Of a stretch of 64,000 nt of DNA, positions 26,323 to 39,194 are shown piece after piece. Location of the stretch: positions 18,147,322 through 18,211,321 of the forward strand of contig OX365955.1 of assembly GCA_947247005.1 (NCBI GenBank), read 5' to 3'. The translations under genes and the position numbers were made by a program. Within the stretch, counting starts at the first letter, position 1, and every line of letters begins with the position of its first letter. This stretch comes from Spisula solida. Taxonomy: Eukaryota; Mollusca; Bivalvia; Venerida; Mactridae. The notes under the pieces were generated by a model, which made no database searches, was not told the DNA's origin, and saw nothing but the letters and a program-made list of their open reading frames with translations.

Positions 26323-27068
26323 CACACTATTTGTGTTCGTCATTCTTGCACGCTATTTGTGTTCGTCATTCTTGCACACTATTTGTGTTCGTCATTCTTG
26401 CACACTATTTGTGTTCGTCATTCTTGCACACTATTTGTGTTCGTCATTCTTGCACACTATTTATGTTCGTCATTCTTGCACACTATTTGTGTTCGTCATT
26501 CTTGAACACTATTTGTGTTCGTCATTCTTGCACACTATTTGTGTTCGTCATTCTTGCACACTATTTGTGTTCGTCATTCTTGCACACTATTTGTGTTCGT
26601 CATTCTTGCACACTATTTGTGTTCGTCATTCTTGCACGCTATTTGTGTTCGTCATTCTTGCACGCTATTTGTGTTCGTCATTCTTGCACGCTATTTGTGT
26701 TCGTCATTCGTGCACGCTATTTGTGTTCGTCATTCTTGCACGCTATTTGTGTTCGTCATTCTTGCACGCTATTTGTGTTCGTCATTCTTGCACGCCATTT
26801 GTGTTCGTCATTCTTGCACGCTATTTGAGTTCGTCATTCTTGCACACTATTTGTGTTCGTCATTCTTGCACACTATTTGTGTTCGTCATTCTTGCACACT
26901 ATTTGTGTTCGTCATTCTTGCACACTATTTGTGTTCGTCATTCTTCCACACTATTTGTGTTCGTCATTCTTGCACACTATTTGTGTTCGTCATTCTTGCA
27001 CACTATTTGTGTTCGTCATTCTTGCACACACTATTTGTGTTCGTCATTCTTGCACACTATTTGTGTTC
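26323..27068 (+). repeat. 26-bp minisatellite, about 29 copies
   Basis: The unit is CACACTATTTGTGTTCGTCA plus TTCTTG. A block of copies around 26635-26820 carries CACGC instead of CACAC, so variants are clustered. One copy near 27022 has an extra AC. As 26 leaves remainder 2 on division by 3 and the unit has no stop in any plus frame, all three plus frames stay open for up to 248 codons. These are artefacts. Confidence 0.96.
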
Positions 27069-27656
27069 CATGTTTATGAATGATGGTCGCATGTGGAAGT
27101 ATATTGTTTATGATAACACCCCACCCTCTGTGTGCCGTACATCGTTCACGTTTCTAGGGTAATTTACAATGAATTCGACAAAGTCATGTTATTATACAGG
27201 TCGCAATCCAGATTTGTTGCAAAACATATGGTCCATATGTACACGGTGAACGTGTGATTCGCACAGCGTGATATCAGCTTTCATTTCCGGGACATTCGAT
27301 AAATTTAGCTTGTTTTTATTTGAACCTAGTCTTATTAAAAGTCTCTTATTGCAACTTAACCAATGTCATATCTACAAATAGACAACACTACACCCGGAAA
27401 TTGGAATAGATAGACTAATAACTTAAACAGAATCACAAAGCCATAGCCTTGTTTAATCTTAAGAAAAGAATTTATAAAAGTATCGAGAGTGTTTCAATAA
27501 AACATTAGTTAAATGTTTAAGGTCATTCTTCATAATTAGTTAATTAAGTTGTATCAATAAAACGAATAATGCTTAATACGAACTAAAAACTAAGGTCTCC
27601 GTTTAAATTATATTGAACCGAGGTTTAATGGTTAGCAACATACCAATCATATCTCT
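27069..27656. other. Intergenic spacer between two satellite arrays
   Basis: About 590 bp of ordinary AT-rich sequence separates the 26-bp and 24-bp arrays. No gene or repeat is seen. Confidence 0.5.
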
Positions 27657-29895
27657 AAGAAATCGAACATATTGTTCCATTTGAATTCAAATATACTAGT
27701 CTTTATGAATTCGAACATACTTAGTTCCCAATGAATTCAAACCTACTACTAGGTATTGAAATACATGTATACTTCTTACTAAGAATTCGAACATACTTCT
27801 ACCAAGGATTTCGAACATACTTCTACCAAGGAAGTCGAACATACTTCTACCAAGGAAGTCGAACATACTTCTACCAAGGTATTCGAACATACTTCTACCA
27901 AGGAAGTCGAACATGCTTCTACCAAGGAATTCGAACATACTTCTACCAAGGAATTCGAACATACTTATACAAAGGATTTCGAACATACTTCTAACAAGGA
28001 ATTCGAACATACTTCTACCAAGGAATTCGAACAAACTTCTACCTACGAATTCGAACATACTTCTACCAAGGATTTCGAACATACTTCTACCAAGGAATTC
28101 GAACATACTTCTACCTAGGAATTCGAACATACTTCTACCAAGGAATTCGAACATACTTCTACCAAGGAATTCGAACATACTTCTACCTAGGAATTCGAAC
28201 ATACTCCTACCAAGGAATTCGAACATACTTCTACCAAGGAATTCGAACATACTTCTACCAGGAATTCGAACATACTTCTACCAAGGAATTCGATTATACT
28301 TCTACCAAGGAATTCGAACATACTTCTACCAAGGAATTCGAACATACTTCTACCAAGGAATTCGAACATACTCTTACCTACGAATTTGAACATACTTCTA
28401 ACAAGGAATTCGAACATACTTCTACCAAGGAATTCGAACAAACTTCTACCTACGAATTCGAACATACTTCTACCAAGGATTTCGAACATACTTCTACCAA
28501 GGAATTCGAACATACTTCTACCTAGGAATTCGAACATACTTCTACCAAGGATTTCGAACATACTTCTACCAAGGAATTCGAACATACTTCTACCAAGGAA
28601 TTCGAACATACTCTTACCTACGAATTTGAACATACTTCTAACAAGGAATTCGAACATACTTCTACCAAGGAATTCGAACAAACTTCTACCTACGAATTCG
28701 AACATACTTCTACCAAGGATTTCGAACATACTTGTACCAAGGAATTCGAACATACTTCTACCTAGGAATTCGAACATACTTCTACCAAGGATTTCGAACA
28801 TACTTCTACCAAGGAATTCGAACATACTTCTACCAAGGAATTCGAACACACTTCTACCAAGGAATTCGAAGGAATTCGAACATACTTCTACCAAGGAATT
28901 CGAACATACTTCTACCAAGGAATTCGAACATACTTCTACCAAGGAATTCGAACATACTCTTACCTACGAATTTGAACATACTTCTACCAAGGAATTCGAA
29001 CAAACTTCTACCTACGAATTCGAACATACTTCTACCAAGGATTTCGAACATACTTCTACCAAGGAATTCGAACATACTTCTACCTAGGAATTCGAACATA
29101 CTTCTACCAAGGATTTCGAACATACTTCTACCAAGGAATTCGAACATACTTCTACCAAGGAATTCGAACCAAGGAATTCGAACATACTTCTACCAAGGAA
29201 TTCAAACATACCTCTACCAAGGAATTCGAACATACTCTTACCTACGAATTTGAACATACTTCTAACAAGGAATTCGAACATACTTCTACCAAGGAATTCG
29301 AACATACTTCTACCAACGAATTCGAACATACCTCTAACAAGGAATTCGAACATACTTCTACCTACGAATTCGAACATACTTCTACCAAGGAATTCGAACA
29401 TACTTCTACCAAGGAATTCGAACATACTTCTACCAAGGAATTCGAACATACTTCTAACAAGGAATTCGAACATACTTCTACCTACGAATTCGAACATACT
29501 TCTACCAAGGAATTCGAACATACTTCTACCAAGGAATTCGAACATACTTCTACCAAGGAATTCGAACATACTTCTACAAAGGAATTCGAACATACTTCTA
29601 CCTAGGAATTCGAACATACTTCTACCAAGGAATTCGAACATACTCTTACCTACGAATTTGAACATACTTCTAACAAGGAATTCGAACATACTTCTACCAA
29701 GGAATTCGAACATACTTCTACCTACGAATTCGAACATACCTCTAACAAGGAATTCGAACATACTTCTACCAAGGAATTCGAACATACTTCTACATAGGAA
29801 TTCCAACATACTTCTACCTATTTAGGTACTCGAGTATACGCCTTACTAGGAATTCGGACACACATTGAACTTATCCCAACAAAATCGAACATACG
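27657..29895. repeat. 24-bp satellite with higher-order structure, about 85 core copies
   Basis: The core array (about 27780-29817) repeats ACTTCTACCAAGGAATTCGA plus ACAT, giving an EcoRI site in most units. Variants are CTAGG, CTACG, TAACAAGG, GATTTCG, CTCTTACC and AAACTT. Edges decay gradually on both sides (27657-27780 and 29818-29895), as in classic satellites. Two consecutive 240-bp blocks (28381-28620 and 28621-28860) are nearly identical unit by unit, so a 10-unit higher-order repeat has amplified. A 120-bp (5-unit) period is seen at 29341-29580. The open frames encode only an octapeptide repeat. Confidence 0.96.
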
Positions 29896-32800
29896 ACTCA
29901 AACAGTCGAGCGTCGAACTCTCTGATATAAATCGGTTATTCAGGTCAGCCACTTGTGTACATAACATCGCAATTTCTCTAATTAATGTCTCATTTTAATA
30001 GATATTATGTGTATCCGTATGTAGCTTAGTGAATAAGGTATTGGTTTTCTCTGCCTGTTTTTTAATTAACATGTTTAAAACAATAAAAATACAATGTTAT
30101 GAAATTACAATGTTTGTATACAAGTGACTGACCTGAATATTTGATTTATACAACATGACGACATAGATTGTGTATGTCACGTCTAATTATCTCCCCATTG
30201 ATGAGTAAACTATATAATTATACATGTATATTATGTCAATATAACATCAAGTTATGCATATAAACATCATAAACTTCAACTTAACCCGATATTGTTATAG
30301 CGGTATAAACAATGTTTATGATTAAATTTAAGGTCATTTAAAGTTTGTTCTTTCATAATGTACATGTACATGTATAGACGTATTGTCAGATATAGGTTTT
30401 ATCAATGTCATATTTTGAAGCCATCACGTAAAGTAGGGTGTTTATTTACTATACTGGTAGTGAACCCCATTTTTAAAGGGCCGGTCAATACGGCTGATGA
30501 GACAAACATCTATTGTGTACTTGATAAGGCGCATAAGTGCATCCTGTCCCCTACCTGTTCATGTCATTATTACCTAGCTGGGACGACCATCCAAAAGGCC
30601 GAATCAGAACGGAACCGTACCTCGATTCGAACAATCGCCGCCCGATTCCATGGCAAATGCCCTCATCACTCGACTAGGCGATTGTTCACATATTATACGA
30701 GGGACAAGTAGATATTGTTTTACGACTTCTGTTATGGCATTTCGAACTTTATATAATAGTCGCCTTACATGTGTAACCATGATAATACTATTCATATCTT
30801 AAAATAAATCTAACCTTCAAACACATATATACTTTTACAACTTACATGTAAATTTTAGTCTGTATAATACATGTTCATGTATTTATATGTAATAGAAATA
30901 TACGTATGATATACTATGATAGTCCTAACTAAAACTATTTTCGGAACAACACGTAATACATGATGTAGACATGCATAAAACATGTAACAATGGTATTAAA
31001 ACAGCGAAATAAGCAACAGCCATTTTCAAAGTATTTTATACTTGTATTTCATCAATAATAATGATGCACTTTCAAGATTGACAGTTAAACACGTGATCGG
31101 CAATATACAGTGATATAGTATATGTAAACAGTTTTACTAGTCACCAATCTGAATTTACTAGGAATAAACTACATGGAGGTGATATTTTGACATAAACATT
31201 ATGTGGACGACACTGAAGCATTTTCCCACTTAAATTCAACAACTAGGCATGCAAAAATCACCAATTCCCACGCGCAAAACTACTGTCCTTTTGAAATTGA
31301 CATGACGCAATAGTAAATGCGACAAAAACGTAAATTGCGCGTAATGTTTTCATTTATAATAATATTTATTATCACAAATGTCATAATGTATTTTTCCACC
31401 TTTTATTGTAATAAATGTCATTTTCACTTAATCAGCACATTGTTAACAATATTGGCGTCTCTTCGTTATTTTTTATTTCGCTTCTTCGTCGATTTTATTG
31501 AAAACAGATCATTACAAAAGACACAATCCGGTGTGTGTACGGGTTTTAGGGGAAAATCTCAGACAAAAGGGGACACGAAAGGCACGATTGAAAACAATGC
31601 ATGAGTACTAAGATATTGCAATTTGATCGGCAAATATAGAGATAAGATCGCAATGATTGTTTGTTAAATACATATATTGTCACATTGTAAGTCAATACAA
31701 AGCACGAACTGATTATATTACGTGTAATGTAGGAAAGTTATAGGAAGGTTATTGTAGAAATCGGCTTACCGTGTACAGAAAAAGGCAAAATCCACTGGAA
31801 TTAACGCGAAAATCCATTTTCTTGACAAGTTTTCACCAAAGAAATTTTCTCCAAGATGCAAATTCTATTCCAACAACGAAAAACACAAACTAGAATCAAT
31901 ACAGAGCAGACGACGCAAGTTGACGATCAGTTAAATTGTCTCCCGTCCTTCCTTATTTCACGCTCAGATAAGATTCGTGTGTCGTCTGCGTTGCTTAAAA
32001 GTTAACTCAGTTATGTCAATGTGACTGTTACGCTGAAGACAATTATATCCTCAACGTTAAGAACTGGGTTAAAATTAAACCACTTAGAAAGAAACCCCAT
32101 TCATTTAAGAACGAATACCGGCTATATGACCTCTGAACCCCAAGCGATTGATTTTCCTATCGTACGATAACTGGTTTTTCCCAGGAATGCGTATATCACT
32201 CACTTTCCGCTCGAGTTTTGGGAAGTATTTGAATTCCTATTTGGTGTTGTTACATCCATGCATTGCGATGTTAAGTCTGAATGAATTCCTGACTGTTTAT
32301 AATGTAATGTAAATATAAAATGAAAGCACCACGTTTTCTACTTCACTGAGTAGCGTTCAATTGATATAACTTCACGAATTTCACGAGATACAGTATATCC
32401 ACGGATAAAAACTCAAATCAGTAATCGGGTTTAAAATGCGTCTTTGATTTTTATATATTAACGATCCAAATATTTTCAAATCAATTAAATAGATAGATGT
32501 TTATTAGGAAACTAGTATTACACACAAATACGGATTAACTCTGAAAATTAATACTGAAAGTTTAACGAGATAGTGTTACCCATGCGTGCGTCAATATTAT
32601 ATACGTAATGTTTTATCTACGTTAAATAAGCACACATGTGCATTTATCAAACTTTTCCAGTTTGACTATTACAACCAACCTTCGTGAAGTCATGGACTTG
32701 TAACAATTGACATTTGTGCAATCATTTTATGATAAGATATCGTTGACGATTAAATACGCGATAATTATACTGGCGTGCATTTAATTTAATCAGCCAGACG

Positions 32801-33199
32801 ACAACGTTTGAACGTTTGAATGCTGCTTTACAAAACAGACAATTTTTGCAGTTTTATTTATTTGTAATTAATATGTTCTTATCAAAGAAAACTTGACATC
32901 GGCAAACAGGAAAACAAACGCATTTACGTGTATTGTTTGGTTTCCTAGCAACACAATGACGGTAGCAATGACCTTGGGAACAAAATGAATGTTAGTGCTT
33001 TTGTAAAAACGCATCTCCCTATATGGCACCGGACATGTTTGCAGCGTGCATTGTACCATTAAGCTTAGACCGACAATAAAATAGTGTTTGTTTTCCCTCT
33101 TTACCTACCCAACACAATAAAAAAACAATTTGGGTAAACGTTAAAAGAAGTCCCAATTTGAACGTATTCGTATTAGGTAACTATACATTCGGGTCAGAA
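29896..33199. other. Intergenic; one tRNA-like head at about 30612-30685
   Basis: On the minus strand CCTAGTCGAGTGATGAGGGC (box-A-like) and GTTCGAATCGAGG (box-B-like) lie within 30612-30685, so a SINE head is likely. The remainder to 33199 contains no recognised gene. Confidence 0.4.
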
Positions 33200-33480
33200 T
33201 TAAACTGGTTTCATTAATAGTATAGTCACAGTGTATACACGAGTCAACTTCCGGTTATCGCAATAAGTCATACACGTTGAATTGTATAGTTTCCAAAATA
33301 TGTATACAGTGATCGGACGGTTGACCGGAGTTACTTTTGTTCGCAATAAATCATACATGTTGAATTGTATATAGCCTCCCATTAAGTCATACAGTGACCG
33401 GACATCACAGTTTCTTTTCCTTGCCATAAGTCATCCAATTTGAATTATACAGTATTTAAATAAGTCGTACAGTAATTAGG
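33200..33480. repeat. Degenerate tandem repeat with CAATAAGTCATAC motif
   Basis: Three to four degenerate units contain (A)ATAAGTCATACA, GTTGAATTGTATA and GTGACCGGA in the same order between about 33228 and 33470. It is non-coding; its origin is unknown. Confidence 0.55.
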
Positions 33481-33589
33481 TTTATACGTTGTGATTTCTG
33501 TAACAGGATGAATATTATCTTCCATCGTATGAAGACAACTTCTATGATAACGGTATTTAGTCGTTACTGAGTTACTTCCCTTGGCATAT

Positions 33590-33665
33590 TATCTCGTTAA
33601 ACAACTCCATAACCGAGTGGTAAGAGCGTCAGTAAGAGCGTCAGTAAGAGCGTCAGTCGGTCAAG
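33590..33665 (+). repeat. tRNA-like A-box with triplicated 12-mer
   Basis: After CCATAACCGAGTGGTAAGAG the 12-mer AGTAAGAGCGTC is repeated, giving three GTAAGAGCGTC words in a row at about 33618-33653. The first part resembles the D-arm region of a tRNA-derived SINE. The triplication is a small replication-slippage expansion within it. Confidence 0.5.
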
Positions 33666-34521
33666 TCCACATGTTTTGCTGTGAAGGAAATACAAATATG
33701 GAAGAAAATCTATCACAACCAGGTTCATCCAGTTGTCCGATTATAGGTATACATGTACACTGAATATCTTCTTGAGTTGTTCTTAGCTGACTGTACTGAC
33801 TAACTGTCGCATGGTACGGATTTAAAATTGGCTTTGTTACGTTTTTGAATGTGTGTGCTTCGGTGGGCGTTCGGAACTCGATCGGTTGGGAAGAAGGTGT
33901 TTAAGGAATTTACGGTACTGGTAAAACACCCTACAACTTGTATTACCCTTTTTGTCTGTACTCATGCTTGTGGGATATTTTGTATGTATATTAAATCACT
34001 AGCACACACCCTTCTACAGTGGTATTTGACTTGTTTGTCCTTGGCCGAATCGTTGTTATAGACTGACCCGTATAACGTCAGGATCTGAATTCGGTAGAAC
34101 ATGTTTGAAACTTTGTCTACATGTGCATTACACACCCAAGTAAGTCAAGGGAAACATTTGATGAACTGACCCTGGTTGTCATGTAGGAGTACAGATTCCC
34201 CCCCCCCCCCAAAACCACTTAAAGACATTGATTGAGAACGTACCAAATCGGTGTAGACATTACAGTAACAATATACAGGGACATACACATAACTAGTGTA
34301 GGGCATTTTTAGTGTTTTTAGTGTAATGACCATCTATTCGAAATATGTGTGTCTTATGATATTTGGTCATTGGGAGTCAAAATCTAGGTCACAATGCCCA
34401 ATTTTAGTAAAAGCTTGTTGATGTATTTATGACAGGAGGTAACTACATACAAATATTGAGTTAAAATACACCAGGGACAGCTTTGAGTTAATTCCCTTCG
34501 TGATGAAACAACGATAGATAT
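33666..34521. other. Intergenic; C13 homopolymer at 34198-34210
   Basis: No gene is recognised. A run of 13 C residues is the only notable simple repeat. Confidence 0.4.
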
Positions 34522-34745
34522 ACTGTAGAATCACATAATTATTTTCGTGGGTATTAAATTTCATAGATTTTGATAAAAATGCATTTTCGCGAGGTCGTAA
34601 ATTCGTGGATTTCAGAACATGAACGGGTAAACCCATGCCTGAATTTGAGAAGTCGATAAGTCGTGGGTATTAGATTCTGTGTTCGAGTTCATCAACGAAA
34701 CGAACGAACATTCAACTCCCTCGGTATAATGATTTTGCAGTGGAT
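34522..34745. mobile_element. MITE-like element with TACTGTAGAATCA / TGATTTTGCAGT ends
   Basis: The left end TACTGTAGAATCACATAATT (about 34520) is matched imperfectly in reverse complement by TATAATGATTTTGCAGTGG near 34727. The interior carries TTTTCGTGGGTATTAAATTT and GTCGTGGGTATTAGATT words. This is the look of a short TA-flanked element common in marine invertebrates; the assignment is from memory. Confidence 0.5.
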
Positions 34746-35222
34746 GTAAAATATTGACAGTGACTGAAGCCTGTTCAAACAGTCATTACCAGTTAATGAC
34801 ATGAGTATCTCCCTATACAACCAATAAAATGTGGAAGGTAAATGGTAACATTAAGTAGCAGGTCGCTCACCAACCTGACACATTAGTTTGGAAAGCCAAC
34901 AAACACACAGCCACCACGATTCTTTGGGTTTCTTTAAAAAAGTATATGAAAGAATCTCATGTTTACAAGTTTATTTGCGACATATACGACCACCAGCCCA
35001 TGAACATTACAATATATATAACAATATATATACATACAAATATGTAGCAGTGAACAGGAGGAAAGTGGTATAGAATGTACGTAATAAAGAATATAACATA
35101 GTTACTCATATAGGGATTATTTCATAACATGATTACATAATTGTTGATGATGAAATAGTTAAACATTGTAAACATGATATTTACTTATTTATACATACTA
35201 GTAATCATTTCTAGGCTTTTCA

Positions 35223-35620
35223 AATTTATGCTCTTCCTATAAGAAACTCATTTCTCATTTTAAAAGCATAGTATATAAAAACCGCCAAATTTCTAACAAT
35301 AGTTTCGTCTTTATTTGCCATAAGTCGAATAAAACTGTCTAAGGTACTATTGTCGATAAACTGTTGAGGTATATATTGGCAACGAAGAGTACTATAAAGA
35401 GGACAAATTAATATAAAATGCAGTTTGTCTTTAATTGGAATTTCACAATAAGGACAAGTGCGGAATTCTCTGGATATACAATGATGATGACCCTTTTCTA
35501 TCATGAGAGTATGGGATGAGCATCTTAAGTTTGGCTTACAATTTCTAAAGTTATTTCTCAAAGCTCGAATGTATACAAAAATATATTCCTCGCTCATATT
35601 TTTCCGTAAGATCACCACCA
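35223..35620 (-). pseudogene. 5'-truncated LINE ORF2, C-terminal zinc-knuckle region
   Basis: An open frame of about 130 codons on the minus strand matches the extreme C-terminus of CR1/jockey-type ORF2 proteins. It has LRNNFRNCKPNLRCSSHTL, then a C-x2-C...H...C knuckle (TCPYCEIP, LHFILICPLYSTLR), followed by a helical tail. Only this part is present; no reverse transcriptase precedes it, so it is a dead-on-arrival 5'-truncated insertion. The stop lies at about 35226-35224 in a short AT-rich 3' region. It resembles the truncated LINE at 52165-52575 (HFILECSLYNNLR), so related LINEs occur at least twice here. The start is not a real start codon. Confidence 0.75.
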
Positions 35621-35624
35621 CCAA

Positions 35625-38340
35625 AAGCTACGTTCATACAAATTGAATGTCAACACTTAATTACTTGCGATTACATCTTTACAAAACTTTGCTGAAATCT
35701 GACCCATCTCTGTGCATTTTGTGCATTCATTTCTATAGGTAATTCAATATAGCATGTCTTTTTCCTCAACTTAAACGATTTATCCATCTGTGAATGAATA
35801 AAAGGCATGTACATATCTTTTCCAGTTTACGAAGAGACATAGTTTCACGACAATAAACCTTCTAAACTGTATTTTCCTCATACATGTATAGCATGTATTC
35901 GCTTTGCCACAATATGTATATAAATATCGTTCACTAAAAATTACCACTTGGTTAAACGTGAATAAGTTATTCGAAATAATTGAAAAATACATTTTGGCAA
36001 ATTTAGGCAGTGCAAAGCGTCTGTTTCTGTTTGACGAAAAATAGGTTCAGGCCTCTAGCATGATCAAAATCAAGACGGTTTTCGTGGGTATGCATCAAAA
36101 CTCCAATTTTGCTATTTCTAGTAATCTCGAAGACACGCTCTGTTTTCTGTAACTTATAATTACATTAGTCATAATCGTAAATCAAGACTTCCAAATGCGT
36201 TTTTCTCCAAATGAAATGAACAAGGAGGTTTAGAGGTTGCAGTCAAGTGTGTCCATGAGACATATAGCCTTGACGTTAAACATGTCACTTAGCGATATTG
36301 TACGATAACAGAACATGTTACAAGTTAATGGAAATACATGCACACTGCCAGACGATCACGTTCTAGGTCGAAAACACATGTCCGTTGCCGGTGTATTGGC
36401 ATACAAGCTGAAGCATTTGGTTTCCAGTATGATTTGTCGTTGCGTAACAACTTTCAAAACGCAACTGTAATACGGATTTCCTCTCTAACAGTAAGAAATC
36501 GTTTGTACATTATTGGAATTAAGGCCAGACATCTTGCAATTTGTGTTACATTGATGAATAACCACGTCCAAAAACGCTATTTTTATGCTTGACCATTGGC
36601 CATCTTGAATGGTCACTGCAAGATTGGACTCATGTACTCGTTACAATGAGTAGAGATTTTGTGGAGACCTCATAAATAGACGGCTAGAGTGTGGAATAGT
36701 CTGAATGAACGATATGATGACGTCTATATGGCTAAACACTATCAGTATGATGAAGGGTATGTTATGGGTTGGACAGGGATAAGTATGCACCGCATACCAC
36801 ATCTCCATATCATTTAAATGGAACCTTAACTGCCAAAAACGTACTACAGTGAGATTCCTGATGTCAATGTCCGTTTCTATACAGGCCTGATCTGCCCGGA
36901 TTTTGCGTTGCTGAACGATAATTCGCGTCCCAATAGAGCCAATCGTACCACCAAACACATGGATCAACATATTGGATTGGTTTGCAAATTCTACGAAATA
37001 ATTATGCCTGGGCATGTTTTAGCAGGCAATATTTGACCACCACGTTCAACTAAACAACAGGAATGAGCTTCGCGTAGCCTTGCAAGAAGACTGGGCCTGA
37101 GTGCCTCAAAACATGACGAATATACAGACAAACTCATATACTGACATCATTTTATGGGGACAAATGTTTCAAAACGCTCTTTGTATCAGTTCAGTAAACT
37201 GAAATATTCGTTACAACGACATTTTGTTTGGGAACAAACAGCGTCGTTGTATCAATAACCTTACGAAATTGTGAAAATTGTGTATGATAACCTACATCTA
37301 TGAATACTAATTCTAGGAAGAAACTGATACTATTATTACTGATGAATGATAACGCATGAAAGGATATTCTGTTCACGTGAACCTATCATTCAGAAAGTAC
37401 GGGCATCTGACTAACAATACCACTGAATTGTGCAATACTCGTTATAATATATTATACTTGCGTGGATTGGAGGTGAACAGTCGAGGGATAGCTGTGTTCG
37501 TTGGAGAATTAACGTATCCTGGTATTGACGTAGAGTACTAGCTCAAATATTATAAATTGACTATAATGAAAACTGGAATACTATTGTATTTAAAGGGATA
37601 TACTAGTAATTGATAAATAGGAGCGGAACTGGCAAGAAACTGTAACACGTGACTCTACATTAACAGAAATCAAATATTTTTCACATCGATATAACTGATT
37701 GTCATTGACCACAACTTAAATCAGAATAAAGTCGAATAAATGGTTATACGATTTACAAGTAATGTAAGAATTCGAATAAAGAAAATTAAAGAAAATATAT
37801 AGTAGAAGAAAAGTCCGACGATCGTAAAGAAAGAAGAAAGAACAGAGAAATACAACAGCGAAAAGAAAGAACAAACCAAAAGACGACATTCGTAAGCTAA
37901 AACTATTAAATTTTTTAACTTTGTGATTTTTGCTCTTTAATCAATCTACTCGTCTGCAGACATGAACTTGTACAGCTCTTCCATCTCAGTGTCCTCTAAC
38001 ATTTGTTACACTTCCTATTTCTTGTTCGTGTATGCACTGCCCTGCGTTCAGGGATCAATTTTTTGCGTCAAGACACGCATCAAAATCATGTAATCAAGCA
38101 TATGTATAATGTTTGAGCATAACGTTTAGTTCAGATTGAGATGCGTTGGATGATCACCAAGATCGGGGTCTGGAAAGCATACAATTGCATATTATATTTG
38201 ATGTTTAACTACCGGTAACTAAACAGCATACAACCGCTCCTAGTATACAGATGTTACTGATAATACTGATATATGATAACTTAGGTTTTCATTAAGCATG
38301 TTAAATACAGTAAAATACGAGTTCACTGTAGCTGACAGAC
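35625..38340. other. Intergenic, no gene seen
   Basis: Several open frames of 60-124 codons exist (for example 36641-37015 on the minus strand) but none shows a family, signal peptide or splice context that I can support. The purine-rich stretch at about 37790-37890 (GAAAGAAGAAAG words) is low-complexity. Confidence 0.4.
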
Positions 38341-38627
38341 AAAACGTATATAAACCGATTTTCATGAAATATACAGAGCTGAATAGCCTTAGATCTGAAA
38401 GGTTTGAACCGGAGTCTAAGCTCTAGTGGCAATACTGATCGGAACGGACAGCAACCTCTGACACTGACGATAATTTGATGAGCCTACGTCGTACATGGGC
38501 GAGCGTTTACTATTTTAAAATACCTAAGCAATGCTTTCAAGTTTTAACTCTTCCATTGGCAACATTGTGTAGACTTGTTTTATTTCGATTTGTTTTGTGT
38601 TTATAAAATAAAGGGACACCATTCTTG

Positions 38628-38636
38628 TTTTTCAGG
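38628..38636 (+). promoter_or_regulatory. Splice acceptor before the plus-strand FGFBP-like gene
   Basis: TTGTTTTTCAG ends at 38635, a pyrimidine-rich tract and AG, 14 bases before the start codon at 38650. The minus-strand paralogue has the same arrangement with an identifiable exon 1. I did not find a convincing TATA-exon-donor set for this copy; TATAAA near 38347 has no obvious GTAAGT after it. Confidence 0.5.
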
Positions 38637-38649
38637 TTCAAGTTTAAAA

Positions 38650-39060
38650 ATGGAATTTAAACTAATATCTCTGCTCGTTGTCTTGGCGATTATTTACGTC
38701 GTCAATAGCGACAAAACAGAGGGTAAATTCAATTACAAGAACGCTCAATGCGCATGGAAGGAGGGACATGGGCTCAACATGGGTAAAAATGACCGCACAC
38801 TTGCAATTTCGTGCGTAGGAACGACACCATTGAAGTGTATATACGTAGGAAATCCACATAAAGGCAACTCTTGGTACAGCCAGAAGAACGAGGCCAAATT
38901 CTACAAGTGTTTGGTTGACCAGATGACCAAGGATAAAAACGTATGCACCACGATCAGCGTCACGTGCAAGGACAAGCACGTGAACCACATCACGTTTACT
39001 AGGAGACCGGGCAACTTATATAACATTAAACATCTGGAGAATTATAACGACGAATTATGA
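38650..39060 (+). CDS. Secreted six-cysteine protein, FGFBP-like, C-terminally truncated paralogue
   Basis: 136-residue protein. Residues 1-20 are a hydrophobic signal peptide (MEFKLISLLVVLAIIYVVNS). Six cysteines follow at 34, 55, 63, 87, 99 and 106, in the order C-W, ISC, KCIYVGNP, YKCLVDQ, NVC, TCKDKH. The C-x-W start, the C-x-Y-x-G-x-P block and the late C pairs resemble the FGF-binding-protein (FGFBP) family, which binds growth factors outside the cell. That assignment is by eye and tentative. The start at 38650 is chosen because it opens the signal peptide and follows a splice acceptor. The frame ends right after a NYNDEL motif. The acidic tail of the paralogue at 45018 is still readable downstream in another frame (about 39062-39190), so this copy is frameshifted at its end. 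It is a single coding exon, convergent with its paralogue. Confidence 0.75.
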   Translation: MEFKLISLLVVLAIIYVVNSDKTEGKFNYKNAQCAWKEGHGLNMGKNDRTLAISCVGTTPLKCIYVGNPHKGNSWYSQKNEAKFYKCLVDQMTKDKNVCTTISVTCKDKHVNHITFTRRPGNLYNIKHLENYNDEL

Positions 39061-39194
39061 ATGAATCAGAGGAAGATGACACCTTTGAACCAGATGAATC
39101 GGAGAAAGCAGAGGAAGCATTCTATGACGATGCGGAAGAAGATGATTCCGGATGTTTAGACCATACATACATGTATATATTTGTACGTAAATAA
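39061..39194 (+). pseudogene. Out-of-frame remnant of the acidic C-terminal tail
   Basis: Immediately after the stop at 39060, a different frame reads NESEEDDTFEPDESEKAEEA and continues acidic (YDDAEEDD). It aligns with YESDEDAIFEPEE of the paralogue encoded at 45533-45018. Relative to that gene there is a net two-base excess (or one-base loss) just before this segment. It is therefore lost coding sequence, or a programmed, edited or assembly-error frame shift. Confidence 0.65.

Noticed and set aside
26314..27162. Overlapping open frames of up to 248 codons
   Set aside because: All three frames read the same 26-bp minisatellite; this is a composition effect.
27780..29817. CRISPR-like regular repeats
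   Set aside because: The units are contiguous without unique spacers and the context is eukaryotic, so it is a satellite.
27696..29825. Several open frames of 180-250 codons on both strands
   Set aside because: They translate only the 24-bp satellite (octapeptide repeats such as FEFLGRSM). The unit is a multiple of three, so openness is automatic, and there is no start, signal or splice context.
36641..37015. 124-codon minus frame
   Set aside because: No family, signal peptide or splice-supported context was recognised. It could be chance in a 64-kb window.
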